DNA of 64,000 bases, taken from positions 62,001-126,000 of the forward strand of contig NZ_JHYO01000009.1 in the NCBI RefSeq assembly GCF_000688235.1, in the 5' to 3' direction. The notes beneath the pieces are model-generated. The model was not told where the DNA came from. It saw only the letters and a program-made list of their open reading frames with translations, and searched no databases. The position numbers were made by a program, and so were the translations under genes. Positions 16,585 to 25,484 of this stretch are shown piece after piece. The DNA is from Terasakiella pusilla DSM 6293. GTDB taxonomy: Bacteria > Pseudomonadota > Alphaproteobacteria > Rhodospirillales > Terasakiellaceae. The first letter of the stretch is position 1. The number at the start of each line of letters is the position of its first letter.

Positions 16585-17912
16585 AGCAAAGATTGAAGGC
16601 GGGTGTTTGCACCGTTTTTGGCGTGTTGAGCCTTGGCCTCTGTAGCGGGGCGCAAGCGGAAGGGCTGGATATCACTCATTCGGTGAAGGCCATCACAACC
16701 GCTTTTTCGCAGGAAGCGAAAGAGGGACAGCGCAACAATAACTTTGAAGCCTCGTTTTTGTATTCTGCAAAAACCAAGATGTATCTGAATGATCAGCTCA
16801 GTATGGTTGCGTCCGGCTATGCCCATGTGGGAACACCTTCTCACCTGTCGGGTGTGCTGGTCGGCCCGCATGAAGGTAAGGCGCGTTCGCCTTTTGTGGA
16901 TTTGATCGAACTGGGCCTGCAATGGGATGGGGACAACTCCACGATTAAAGTCGGTAAGTGGAAGCAGAATTACGAATTTGCCGAACGAATGACTTTGCTC
17001 AATCGTTTTAATCTCGGGGATTACACGTTTCCGCTGAATAATGTGAGTACAGGGAACTGGTTGCTCCAGTGGCAGCGCTTTTTTGACAGCGGGAACCTGA
17101 ATGTCACGGTGATGCCTTATCATCCATCGACCGGCCAGCCGCCGGAAAATACCCGCTGGAGCGGTGTCAACGGCAGTGGCGTAATTGAAGCGGATAAAGT
17201 CGCCGGGTTTGGGTTTGGCGGCGGTGGTGGTGGCAATGTCACAAGCGAGGGGAACACCATTTTCACGGATAAGCCCGATGTGTCGCTGATCTGGGAGGGG
17301 ACTACGGATAGGTTTGACTACCTCCTTGGTGCCTCGCGCGCGCAGTCTTTATATTCAGTCTCCAAGTATGATGTTGATGCTCGCGTAAGCCAGACGGAAT
17401 ATCCCTATGCCAGCAACCTGTTTGGCGGTATTTCGTGGCCGCTGGACAGCAAGCGTTTTTATATGGAAGCGCTTTATCAAGACACGGATGACGGACGTGA
17501 TGATGACTTTGTGCGGGTTACAACCGGTATGTCGTTTAATATGTTCAATCAGGCTGAAAAGCTGGGTCTTGCCGACTTTAACTTTTTTGTCGAGTTTTTG
17601 GCAGATCGGACAGTGAACCGTCAAAGCAATGACAACTATCGTATCCCCAGTTTTAATAGTCGAGCTTTCCAGAATGCGTTGTTTGTGGGGGCAACTGCCA
17701 AAATTAATGACGACTGGAGTTTTTCACAGGATATTGCCCGTGGCTTTAGTAAGCGTGATAGTATGCTATCCAGTAAGCTTGAATATTCGTTTGATGACTC
17801 AACGCGGCTTTCCATGCGCTATACCCGTTTTGACGGGATTGACGGCATGAGCCTGTTTGGCAACTGGAAGCAGAACGATAACTTAACATTGATGTTCACC
17901 AAGGATTTCTAG
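16581..17912 (+). CDS. Outer-membrane beta-barrel protein partner of the exporter
   Basis: A 443-residue protein with signal peptide (MKQRLKAGVCTVFGVLSLGL, cleavage near AQA-EG), many alternating aromatic/polar strands and a C-terminal Phe after LTLMFTKD, the sorting signal of outer-membrane barrels. It is DUF1302/porin-like in style but I cannot name a family with certainty. It overlaps the RND gene by 4 bases (ATGA), so the two are coupled. A Gly-rich loop (FGFGGGGGGNV) occurs near residues 211-221. It may be the exit channel or acceptor for the lipid moved by the RND/LolA pair. Confidence 0.78.
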   Translation: MKQRLKAGVCTVFGVLSLGLCSGAQAEGLDITHSVKAITTAFSQEAKEGQRNNNFEASFLYSAKTKMYLNDQLSMVASGYAHVGTPSHLSGVLVGPHEGKARSPFVDLIELGLQWDGDNSTIKVGKWKQNYEFAERMTLLNRFNLGDYTFPLNNVSTGNWLLQWQRFFDSGNLNVTVMPYHPSTGQPPENTRWSGVNGSGVIEADKVAGFGFGGGGGGNVTSEGNTIFTDKPDVSLIWEGTTDRFDYLLGASRAQSLYSVSKYDVDARVSQTEYPYASNLFGGISWPLDSKRFYMEALYQDTDDGRDDDFVRVTTGMSFNMFNQAEKLGLADFNFFVEFLADRTVNRQSNDNYRIPSFNSRAFQNALFVGATAKINDDWSFSQDIARGFSKRDSMLSSKLEYSFDDSTRLSMRYTRFDGIDGMSLFGNWKQNDNLTLMFTKDF

Positions 17913-17915
17913 GAC

Positions 17916-18752
17916 GTGTTTAAACCCGAAAACCCGGCACCACCCCCCGGTCCCTTAAGTATGGGGCAACATGTCAAAGCAGGGCTGAAATTCTCCCTGC
18001 TTTTGATTTGGCTCTTGATCTGGATCGGTCCTTTCTTGTTGTTGGAAGCCTTGAAGATCCGTGCAAGCACATGGATTGTGCAGTTTTGGCATAAGGGCGC
18101 GCGAAAAATATCGGGTATCCGCGTGATCCAGCATGGGGAGTTGAGTAAAGGGGAGCCACTTTTGTTGCTCTCTAACCATACGTCCTATCTGGATATCCCG
18201 GTCCTGAATTCCTTAGCACGCGTTAATTTTGTCGCGAAGTCCGAGGTGAAGGGCTGGCCGGGGATCGGCTTTTTGGCAAAATGTTGTCAGACGATTTTTG
18301 TTGAACGTCGTGCCATCAAATCACGAGAGCAGATCCAGCATTTACGCGATCGTATCTTACCGGATAAAAGATTGGTCTTATTTGGGGAAGGCACAAGCAC
18401 GGACGGCAGTGTGATTTTGCCGTTTAAATCTTCCTTGATGGAATTTGTCTTTGATGAAGAGATTGCGGCAAAATGCCGTGTGCAGGCCGTGACGGTGATA
18501 GCTGTTGAAGCAGAAAAAGGCGAGAAAGGTTATCTGCCGGAGCGGGTGATTTATCCGTGGTTCGATGATACCCCACTGGTTGCCCATTTTTGGCGCTTTT
18601 TTGCAGGGTCAGGGGCGGATGTGCATGTGTGTTTCCATCCAGATCGCGCGGTGAGCGAGTTCACCAACCGTAAAGAGTTGACCCAGTGGGCGCATGCTTA
18701 TGTGGATGCAGGGCATGAATGGCTGGTCGGGGAAGGGGAGTTTAAACCCTAA
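17916..18752 (+). CDS. PlsC/OlsA-like 1-acyl-glycerol/lyso-lipid O-acyltransferase
   Basis: The 278-residue membrane-bound acyltransferase has the LPLAT motifs: NHTSYLD (H-X4-D catalytic pair), FVERR, and FGEGTSTDG, plus one N-terminal span (FSLLLIWLLIWIGPFLLLEA). In the same operon as an OlsB-like enzyme it would do the OlsA step, acylating the 3-hydroxyl of the lyso-lipoamino acid; a role as ordinary lysophosphatidate acyltransferase remains possible. Start is GTG at 17916, 3 bases after the barrel gene stop. It is the last plus-strand gene of the locus and converges on the cupin gene. Confidence 0.85.
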   Translation: MFKPENPAPPPGPLSMGQHVKAGLKFSLLLIWLLIWIGPFLLLEALKIRASTWIVQFWHKGARKISGIRVIQHGELSKGEPLLLLSNHTSYLDIPVLNSLARVNFVAKSEVKGWPGIGFLAKCCQTIFVERRAIKSREQIQHLRDRILPDKRLVLFGEGTSTDGSVILPFKSSLMEFVFDEEIAAKCRVQAVTVIAVEAEKGEKGYLPERVIYPWFDDTPLVAHFWRFFAGSGADVHVCFHPDRAVSEFTNRKELTQWAHAYVDAGHEWLVGEGEFKP

Positions 18753-18777
18753 CCCCGAACCAAAATAAACAGTCTTT

Positions 18778-19638
18778 TTAGACTTTCTCAGCGCGGGCGT
18801 GTGCCCATTTTTCTTTGATATCGTACCATTTGGCGCCACCGATCAGCTTGCTGAGGGACTGGTCGACCACTTTCAATTTAAAGATACTGTTGAGACCCGC
18901 TGCGCGTTGTGCCCAAGTTTCGGGCAGGGCGCGCAAGGTCAGGCTGATCCCTGCGGTGCTATATTCGATAAAGTGCCACCAGCAGCTTGGAATAAAGATC
19001 GTGTCACCGGGTTCCAGAATTGCCTCATACCCCTGAAGTTCCTTAAGCTTGGGGTAGCGGTTAAGGTCAGGGTTTCTAAAATCAATATTGCACGAGACGG
19101 TCAGCGGATGCTGATAGAGTTTACGGCTATCTTCGCGCGGGTACAGGACAACGCGTTTCGTTCCTGTCATTTGCGTCAAAAATACGTGGCTGTGGTCAAG
19201 GTCATAATGAATGTCCACATGGGCATCCTGCCCACCGACAAACAAAAACGGGTGTTTCTTCAGGAACTGCACCCCCAGATCGGGGTAGGAGAAGTCGTCG
19301 CGGAGTTCCGGCATCTCTTTAAAGATATTGAACAGGAACATGCGCAGCGGCGTTGGACCTTGTGCGATTAGGTCCAGATATTCCCCAAAAGGCATACGCT
19401 GACTGCTGGAGAGATAGTCCTGATCACTGCCAGCGAATGCTTCGCTATAAAGGGGAACCTCTACCTGCCCGCAGCCTTTTTTCAAATAGTCATAATCCCA
19501 TTTTTCAAGCGCAGGCCAGTCTTTGGCAAAGCTACGCATCACAACGGGTTTCACGGGTTTAAGATAATCGTTGCGGAAGTCGGTTCGGGACAGGTCATCA
19601 TAGCGGTCAACATCCACATAAGATAATTCATGCGTCAT
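18778..19638 (-). CDS. JmjC/cupin_8 Fe(II)/2-oxoglutarate dioxygenase
   Basis: A 286-residue cupin_8 protein. The iron facial triad is visible as H-Y-D in DIHYDLDHSHVFLTQMTGTK and the distal His in PSCWWHFIEY, with the 2-oxoglutarate-binding region RVVLYPRED between them. Relatives hydroxylate protein side chains or small molecules. Next to an OlsA/OlsB-like lipid locus it may hydroxylate the lipid or its amino acid, as OlsC/OlsD/OlsE do in ornithine lipids with different folds; that link is inference from position only. It is convergent with the O-acyltransferase gene and has its own upstream region. Confidence 0.85.
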   Translation of the reverse strand: MTHELSYVDVDRYDDLSRTDFRNDYLKPVKPVVMRSFAKDWPALEKWDYDYLKKGCGQVEVPLYSEAFAGSDQDYLSSSQRMPFGEYLDLIAQGPTPLRMFLFNIFKEMPELRDDFSYPDLGVQFLKKHPFLFVGGQDAHVDIHYDLDHSHVFLTQMTGTKRVVLYPREDSRKLYQHPLTVSCNIDFRNPDLNRYPKLKELQGYEAILEPGDTIFIPSCWWHFIEYSTAGISLTLRALPETWAQRAAGLNSIFKLKVVDQSLSKLIGGAKWYDIKEKWAHARAEKV

Positions 19639-19941
19639 GGCTTACTTTCTCGATCTCTTAAACTGTGTTGCGAATAAAAAGCGGTTTATGACAGTTTTGC
19701 GTCATAAACCGCTGGGTAAAATACTGTTGAAACGTGGGGAATGCAACTTTAGTTTTTATCTTATTGAGGTGAAAAAGCTTATTTAAACCACGGGTTTAAA
19801 GGAGGGTAGGAGGGGGGAGGAACCCATCTTGAGAGGGGAGGGAGGAGACGGGCTAAAACATATTGATTTTTCAAATGATAAGCACCTTTTGGGAACAGTT
19901 TTAAATTTTAGCTCTTTGGCGGATTTTACAAAGCCGATCCC
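19639..19941. other. Leader region of the dioxygenase gene with hairpin and palindrome
   Basis: No gene is visible. A perfect 12-base inverted repeat (19681-19692 with 19701-19712, 8-base loop) is followed on the minus strand by CTTTTTATT, so it resembles an intrinsic terminator 43 bases before the dioxygenase start and could be an attenuator. A second palindrome, TTTAAACC-ACG-GGTTTAAA (19782-19800), may be an operator. Positions 19801-19855 are an unusual purine-rich G/A tract. Confidence 0.6.
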
Positions 19942-19968
19942 AAAAAAAAACGTCTCTCAACTTTTGAG
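19942..19968 (-). terminator. Terminator of phnW
   Basis: On the minus strand, directly after the phnW stop, a short stem (CTCAA/TTGAG, 19956-19968) is followed after a few bases by nine T residues (19942-19950). The stem is weak but the T-run is strong. Confidence 0.6.
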
Positions 19969-19971
19969 GTT

Positions 19972-21114
19972 TTATCCAGCGCGGGAGTTCAATTGACCTG
20001 CACTGAAATTTGTGACGCCAATCGCTCGTAATCCCCCTTGAATGGCAGTCACGGCTTTGCGCATGATGGTATGGTCAAAATGCCCGATACAGCCGATGCG
20101 AAAGCTTTCCACTTCGGTCATTTTGCCCGGATAGATCAGGAAGCCACGTTCTTTGACCGCTTGATAAAACGCTTTGAATTCATAAGCATCCTCATCGGGG
20201 GCGAGAAAAGTGACGATGATGGGGGACAGGTCTTCATCGGGCAGCAGGGTCTGAAAACCAGCGGCGCGCATTTCTGCGACCAAGGTGTCTTTGTTTAAGG
20301 TGTAGCGGGCGAGCCGGGCTTTCGCACCGCCTTCTGCTTCATATTCATCGAGTGCCTGAATGAAAGCCGAGATCACATGGGTTGGGGGCGTAAAGCGCCA
20401 TTGGCCGGTTTTTTCCATATATTCCCACTGATCCACGAGGTCGAGGCTCAGGGACGGGCAATTACCTTTGCTGGCTTTTAGCGCATCGGTTTTAACAACC
20501 ACAAAGCCCGCACCCGGCACCCCTTCCAGACATTTGTTGGCAGATGCGATGATCGCGTCGTAAGGGACTTTAACGGGATCAAGTTGGAGCACACCAAAGG
20601 CACTCATGGCATCAATGATCAGGCGGCGATTGTGTGCCTTGACGGTCTGGGCGATCTCTTCGGTTTTATTCATGATCCCGATGGAGGTTTCGCACTGGAC
20701 GATGGCGACATGGGTAATGTTTGGATCGTTGTGCAACATTTCATCCACCTGTTCTGCGCTGGCAGCCTGTGTCTCTGGGGTGGCGAGGGTGTCATAGGCA
20801 ATGCCTGCGCAGGTACAGATTTTGACGATCCGTTCCCCATATGCGCCATTGACCAGAACAAGCAATTTCCCCGTACGCCCGACCAAGGTTGAGATCGCAG
20901 CTTCCACAGCAAAGGTTCCGCTGCCTTGTAAGGGCACACAAGTATAGCTGTCATCCACGCCTGCGGCTTTACAGACACCTGCGCGCATTTGCCGGGTCAG
21001 GGCTTGGAAGTCTTCATCCCACGACCCCCAATCGGTCAGCATGGCTTCTTTGACACGCATGGATGTCGTCAGCGGACCGGGGGTGAGAAGGTAATGTTCG
21101 GGGCGGTTTGTCAT
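19972..21114 (-). CDS. phnW: 2-aminoethylphosphonate:pyruvate transaminase
   Basis: The 380-residue class V aminotransferase starts with the PhnW signature YLLTPGPLTTS, has LQGSGTFAVEA, IIDAMSAFGV (Asp168 contacts PLP) and the PLP lysine at about 194 in ASANKCLEGVPGAGFV. It converts 2-aminoethylphosphonate and pyruvate to phosphonoacetaldehyde and alanine in the cytoplasm. PhnX for the next step is encoded at 26469-27299, with a matching ABC transporter between, so the pathway is complete. It is transcribed away from the transporter operon; a 17-base palindrome lies in the shared promoter region. Confidence 0.95.
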   Translation of the reverse strand: MTNRPEHYLLTPGPLTTSMRVKEAMLTDWGSWDEDFQALTRQMRAGVCKAAGVDDSYTCVPLQGSGTFAVEAAISTLVGRTGKLLVLVNGAYGERIVKICTCAGIAYDTLATPETQAASAEQVDEMLHNDPNITHVAIVQCETSIGIMNKTEEIAQTVKAHNRRLIIDAMSAFGVLQLDPVKVPYDAIIASANKCLEGVPGAGFVVVKTDALKASKGNCPSLSLDLVDQWEYMEKTGQWRFTPPTHVISAFIQALDEYEAEGGAKARLARYTLNKDTLVAEMRAAGFQTLLPDEDLSPIIVTFLAPDEDAYEFKAFYQAVKERGFLIYPGKMTEVESFRIGCIGHFDHTIMRKAVTAIQGGLRAIGVTNFSAGQLNSRAG

Positions 21115-21441
21115 GTTGGCACCATTGCTTAAAAATCAGTCTGATCATGGTGGAAGGCGTCTAATTATAAGTCAACGCGGATAAAATCTGATTTTACATA
21201 GATATCATCTATGGGTTTATGGCCTACCGGGGCTTTTAGATAATCCTATGAATAACAACGCGTTATGGAGTGTCATAAAGAGTTCACGTGCTTTCGGGGC
21301 GTGGGCGCAGTAGGACAAAAGGCCCGAAATGGCTTCAAAAGAGTCACAGAAGTTTTAGCTGAATTCCACGAGACTGTAACGAAAGAAGGATTAGCTATCC
21401 CTAGAACGTTTGGCGAGGGTCGATGCCCGAAGGGAAGCGTT
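21115..21441. promoter_or_regulatory. Divergent phnW/transporter promoter and leader
   Basis: A perfect palindrome CATAGAT-ATC-ATCTATG lies at 21197-21213, and its half ATATCTATG recurs at 26376-26384 between the LysR gene and phnX, so it is a candidate LysR-regulator site. The remaining 21265-21440 is an open frame in phase with the binding protein, but the encoded leader has no export character; I regard it as 5' untranslated RNA. Confidence 0.6.
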
Positions 21442-22524
21442 ATGAAGTTCATCTTAACTGATCACAAATTGGGTATTTCAATGTTGCGTAAATCATTTAA
21501 ATCCGTTTTTACAGCCGCGGCTGTGACTGCACTGTCTTTCGGCTTCACAATGGGCATGGCTGAAGCGAAAGATAAACTGACTGTTTATACGGCTGTCGAA
21601 CCGGAAGAACTGGCTGGCTTTAAAGCTGCTTTTGAAAAAGAAAACCCGGATGTCAACATCCAGTGGGTCCGCGATTCAACCGGCATTATCACAGCCAAAT
21701 TGCTGGCGGAAAAAGAAAATCCGAAGGCGGACATCATCTGGGGTCTGGCAGCAACCAGCCTGTTGGTGATGGACAATCAAGGTATGTTGCAAGGTTACGC
21801 ACCGAAGGGCCTCGATAAGCTCGACAAAAAAATGTACGACACCAAAAACGCACAGCCGCATTGGGTGGGACAGCGCGCATGGATCGCCTCTATCTGTGTG
21901 AATACACGTGAAGCAGAAGCGAAAAATCTGCCGATGCCGTCCACGTGGGAAGATTTGACCAAGCCTGTTTATAAAGGCCATGTGGTTATGCCGAACCCGA
22001 ACTCGTCCGGTACAGGTTTCCTTGACGTGTCTTCCTGGATGCAGATGTGGGGCGAGGAAAAAGCATGGAACTTCATGGATGGCCTGCATCAGAACATCGC
22101 TGTTTACACGCACTCTGGTTCCAAGCCGTGTAAAATGGCAGGTAGCGGCGAGTATCCGATCGGTATTTCCTTTGCGTATAAAGGCGCGCAGTTGAAAAAC
22201 AAAGGTGCCCCTGTTGAAACCGTAGCCCCGACTGCGGGCGTGGGCTGGGATCTGGAATCTTTCGCCATCGTTAAAGGCACAAAAAACCTGGCAGCGGCAC
22301 AAAAGCTGGCTGATTGGTCTGTCACACGTCAAGCCAACGAAATGTACAACGAAGCTTATGCGGTTGTGGCGATGCCGGGTGTTGCCAAAGAAGTTGAGAA
22401 CTTCCCGGCAGGGATTGCGGACGCGATGATCGACAACGATTTCTCATGGGCTGCGGACAACCGGATGCGCATCTTGAAAGAGTGGCAGAAACGCTACGAT
22501 GAAAAATCTCAGCCTAAAGGCTAA
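21442..22524 (+). CDS. 2-aminoethylphosphonate ABC transporter substrate-binding protein
   Basis: A periplasmic binding protein of the iron/AEP (PhnS/AepX-like) family: signal peptide LRKSFKSVFTAAAVTALSFG with cleavage near AEA-KD, then KLTVYTAVEPEELAGFKAAF, NPKADIIWGLAATSLL and FISFAYKGA-type segments. I chose ATG 21442, which has AAGGGAAG at good spacing; ATG 21481 gives a more canonical signal peptide and is a close alternative. The 2-AEP substrate is inferred from flanking phnW and phnX. A hairpin after the gene separates it from the ATPase gene, as is common when the binding protein is made in excess. Confidence 0.88.
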   Translation: MKFILTDHKLGISMLRKSFKSVFTAAAVTALSFGFTMGMAEAKDKLTVYTAVEPEELAGFKAAFEKENPDVNIQWVRDSTGIITAKLLAEKENPKADIIWGLAATSLLVMDNQGMLQGYAPKGLDKLDKKMYDTKNAQPHWVGQRAWIASICVNTREAEAKNLPMPSTWEDLTKPVYKGHVVMPNPNSSGTGFLDVSSWMQMWGEEKAWNFMDGLHQNIAVYTHSGSKPCKMAGSGEYPIGISFAYKGAQLKNKGAPVETVAPTAGVGWDLESFAIVKGTKNLAAAQKLADWSVTRQANEMYNEAYAVVAMPGVAKEVENFPAGIADAMIDNDFSWAADNRMRILKEWQKRYDEKSQPKG

Positions 22525-22547
22525 TTCTCCCAAATTCACCACTTCAC

Positions 22548-22580
22548 ACCAGCAAGTCCGATGGGCTTGCTGGTGGCTTT
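22548..22580 (+). terminator. Intercistronic attenuator after the binding-protein gene
   Basis: Arms 22548-22559 and 22563-22574 pair over 12 positions with one G-U, a 3-base loop, then GGCTTTTTA. It should stop part of the transcription before the ATPase and permease genes, raising the ratio of binding protein. Confidence 0.78.
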
Positions 22581-22608
22581 TTATCCAAGACCTTTGGAGA
22601 CATGACTC

Positions 22609-23730
22609 ATGCACAAGGCACATAGAGAACCAACAGATCACTTTCCGCAACCGGACTATCTTCGCATTGAGAATGTGACGAAGATGTATGATGACTTTGC
22701 AGCGTTGGATGATGTTTCCCTGACTATTGAACGCGGTGAGTTTATCTGTTTTCTCGGTCCCAGTGGCTGCGGCAAGACGACTTTGTTGCGCATTATCGCA
22801 GGCCTTGAAGAACAGACGCAGGGGCTGATCATTCAAAATGGCGAAGATGTGTCAAACCAGCCGCCGAATATGCGTGATTTCGGGATCGTCTTTCAGTCTT
22901 ACGCGCTGTTTCCCAACCTGAGTGTGGAAAAGAATATTGCCTATGGGCTGGAAAACCTGCCCCGTGTGCAGCGCCCGTCGCGCAAAGCCATGATGGCCCG
23001 CGTTACGGAACTGATTGAAACAGTGGGTTTGCAGGATCACACAAAAAAATATCCCGCCCAGCTTTCTGGGGGGCAGCAACAGCGTGTGGCTTTGGCGCGC
23101 GCCTTGGCGTGTGAGCCGGGCTTGTTGTTGTTGGATGAACCTTTAAGCGCGCTGGATGCGAAAGTGCGTCAGCATTTGCGAACCGAAATTCATAAGCTGC
23201 AACGCACGTTAGGGGTGACAACCATTATGGTGACCCATGATCAGGAAGAAGCCTTGGCAATGGCAGATCGCATCGTGGTCATGAGCAATGGCAAGATTGA
23301 ACAAATCGGCACCCCAACCGAGATTTATCAACGTCCGGCAACGCCGTTTGTCGCAGAATTTGTTGGTAACATTAACCTGATTGATGCGGTGAAGGATCAG
23401 GATGGGGCACTTGGTTTGGATCAGATCAGCTATACGGGTGCACAAACCAAAGTCTGTTTGCGCCCCGAAGATATTATTTGTCGCCCTAAATCGCAGGCCG
23501 CGCCGGATATGTTTGAAGCCTATATTCAGGATGTGGAATTTTTAGGTGCCTTTTATCGCACGCATTTGTCTGTGCCGGGGATTGGGGCAAAAACCATCAT
23601 GGCAGATATCGGTTGTCACGAATTTGTGAAGCTGGAGGCTAGTCTTGGCGATAAAATCTACGTGCGCCTGTTGCCAGAAAGATTGCGTACTTTTGACGCT
23701 GAAAAAGAAAAGGTCGAGGTATCCGCATAA
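22609..23730 (+). CDS. phnT: 2-AEP ABC transporter ATP-binding protein
   Basis: The 373-residue ATPase has Walker [10 protein letters not shown] (about 50-58), signature LSGGQQQR (152-159), Walker [13 protein letters not shown] (172-183) and the H-loop [10 protein letters not shown], followed by a C-terminal TOBE/regulatory domain (about 245-373) as in spermidine/iron/phosphonate importers. It powers uptake with the fused permease whose start overlaps its stop by one base (TAATG). PhnT is the name for the Salmonella 2-AEP system; here it rests on context with phnW and phnX. Confidence 0.9.
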   Translation: MHKAHREPTDHFPQPDYLRIENVTKMYDDFAALDDVSLTIERGEFICFLGPSGCGKTTLLRIIAGLEEQTQGLIIQNGEDVSNQPPNMRDFGIVFQSYALFPNLSVEKNIAYGLENLPRVQRPSRKAMMARVTELIETVGLQDHTKKYPAQLSGGQQQRVALARALACEPGLLLLDEPLSALDAKVRQHLRTEIHKLQRTLGVTTIMVTHDQEEALAMADRIVVMSNGKIEQIGTPTEIYQRPATPFVAEFVGNINLIDAVKDQDGALGLDQISYTGAQTKVCLRPEDIICRPKSQAAPDMFEAYIQDVEFLGAFYRTHLSVPGIGAKTIMADIGCHEFVKLEASLGDKIYVRLLPERLRTFDAEKEKVEVSA

Positions 23731-25439
23731 TGACAAGCGCTGTTCTTCGCCCCGCTGCCCCTCTTAGAAAGGCGGTGCAGAAAACCGGACCTGATGTCTG
23801 GATTATGCGCGCGATGTTGTATTTCGCGGCAGGCTTTCTGTTGCTTTTTGTTTTAATGCCACTTTGGGCGATGTTGAGCAAATCCTTCACCGATGGGGAT
23901 GGTCTTTACATTGGGCTGGCGAACTATTTTGATTATTTCGCAACACCGGCTTTGTCCAATTCCATCTATAATTCCATCACCATTTCATTGCTGGTGACGG
24001 TGATTGTGGTGCCGATGGCGTTTTTATATGCTTATGGGCTGACCCGGACCTGCATGCGCTTTAAGGGGATTTATAAGGCTTTGGCGATGGCCCCCTTACT
24101 GGCACCGTCGCTTTTGCCTGCCATTTCTCTTGTGTACCTGTTTGGTAATCAGGGGATCTTTAAGGACGTGTTGATGGGGGAGAGTATTTACGGCCCCATC
24201 GGGATTGTCTTGGGGATGTGCTTTTATGTCTTCCCCCATGCGCTACTGATCTTGTTGACTGCCCTGTCTACGTCGGATGCTCGATTATATGAAGCCGCGC
24301 AGGCGTTGGGCGCAAAACCAACAAAGATGTTTTTATCCGTGACCTTGCCCGGTGTGCGCTATGGGTTAATCAGTGCCGTGTTTGTGGTGTTTACGCTGGT
24401 GATTACCGACTTTGGGGTGCCTAAGGTCATCGGTGGGCAATATAACGTGCTGGCGACCGATATCTATAAACAGGTAGTCGGCCAACAGAACTTTAATATG
24501 GGCGCGGTCGTCGGCATGATTTTGTTGGTGCCAGCCTGTCTTGCCTTTTTTGCTGATCAGATGGCGCAACGCCGCCAAGTCAGCCAACTGTCGTCGCGCG
24601 CAGTGCCCTATCAGCCGAAGATAGAGAGGGGACGTGACCGTTTGTTCTTGATCTATTGCAGCTTTGTTAGCCTGTTTATTCTGATGATTGTCGGGATTGC
24701 GGCCTGGGCGTCTTTAATCAAGTTTTGGCCCTATGACTTTACGTTGGTCCTTAAAAACTATGACTTTAATGCGATTGAACCAAATGGGTGGCAATCCTAC
24801 ACCAACAGTCTGGAATTTGCGGCCTTAACGGCCTTGTTTGGGTCCCTTTTTATCTTCACAACCGCGTATCTGGTGGAAAAAGGGCGCAAGCATAATTGGT
24901 TGCGCAATGGCTTGCATGCTTTGGCGATGGTGCCGCTGGCCGTGCCGGGCATGGTCTTGGGTTTGTCCTATATCTTTTTCTTTAATGCACCGGACAATCC
25001 GTTGAACTTTTTGTACTCCACCATGGCCATTTTGGTACTGAGTACGGTTGCGCATTTTTACACGGTTAGTCATTTAACCGCGATCACGGCCCTTAAACAA
25101 ATTGATCCAGAGATCGAGGCCGTGTCCCAATCTTTGAAAGTACCGTTTTATAAGACCTTCTTTAAAGTGACTCTGCCGGTTTGTTTGCCAACGGTGTTGG
25201 ATATTGCGATCTATTTGTTTGTGAACGCGATGACAACGGTATCGGCTGTGGTGTTTCTGTATGCACCGGACACGAAACTTGCGTCCATTGCAGTGTTGAA
25301 TATGGATGATGTGGGTGATACCGCACCGGCAGCGGCGATGGCGATGATGATCTTTATGACGGCGCTGGCTGTCAGGTTGCTTTACAGCTTTATGACCCGC
25401 AAAATGTTGCGTCGAACGCAGGCGTGGCGGTTTAAATAA
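23730..25439 (+). CDS. 2-AEP ABC transporter fused permease
   Basis: A single 569-residue protein contains two BPD_transp_1 permease domains in tandem (about residues 75-275 and 350-560), each with an EAA loop (EAAQALGAKPTKMFLSVTLP and EAVSQSLKVPFYKTFFKVTL) that docks to the ATPase. In Salmonella the equivalent PhnU and PhnV are separate proteins; the fused form resembles FbpB/AepV-type permeases. About twelve membrane spans are expected. The operon ends at a strong bidirectional terminator. Confidence 0.9.
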   Translation: MTSAVLRPAAPLRKAVQKTGPDVWIMRAMLYFAAGFLLLFVLMPLWAMLSKSFTDGDGLYIGLANYFDYFATPALSNSIYNSITISLLVTVIVVPMAFLYAYGLTRTCMRFKGIYKALAMAPLLAPSLLPAISLVYLFGNQGIFKDVLMGESIYGPIGIVLGMCFYVFPHALLILLTALSTSDARLYEAAQALGAKPTKMFLSVTLPGVRYGLISAVFVVFTLVITDFGVPKVIGGQYNVLATDIYKQVVGQQNFNMGAVVGMILLVPACLAFFADQMAQRRQVSQLSSRAVPYQPKIERGRDRLFLIYCSFVSLFILMIVGIAAWASLIKFWPYDFTLVLKNYDFNAIEPNGWQSYTNSLEFAALTALFGSLFIFTTAYLVEKGRKHNWLRNGLHALAMVPLAVPGMVLGLSYIFFFNAPDNPLNFLYSTMAILVLSTVAHFYTVSHLTAITALKQIDPEIEAVSQSLKVPFYKTFFKVTLPVCLPTVLDIAIYLFVNAMTTVSAVVFLYAPDTKLASIAVLNMDDVGDTAPAAAMAMMIFMTALAVRLLYSFMTRKMLRRTQAWRFK

Positions 25440-25450
25440 CCAAGTTGAAA

Positions 25451-25482
25451 AAATGCCCCGTTTTGTTGCAGACGGGGCATTT
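25451..25482. terminator. Bidirectional terminator between permease and LysR genes
   Basis: Arms 25451-25461 and 25472-25482 (core ATGCCCCGT/ACGGGGCAT) form a GC-rich stem with an A-run on the left and a seven-T run on the right, suited to end both convergent transcripts. Confidence 0.9.
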
Positions 25483-25484
25483 TT

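Noticed and set aside
19801-19855. G-rich tract as a repeat array or quadruplex element
   Set aside because: Purine-rich but without regular units; nothing more can be supported.
21265-21441. N-terminal extension of the 2-AEP binding protein
   Set aside because: It would put about 60 hydrophilic residues before the signal peptide; good RBS exists at 21442.
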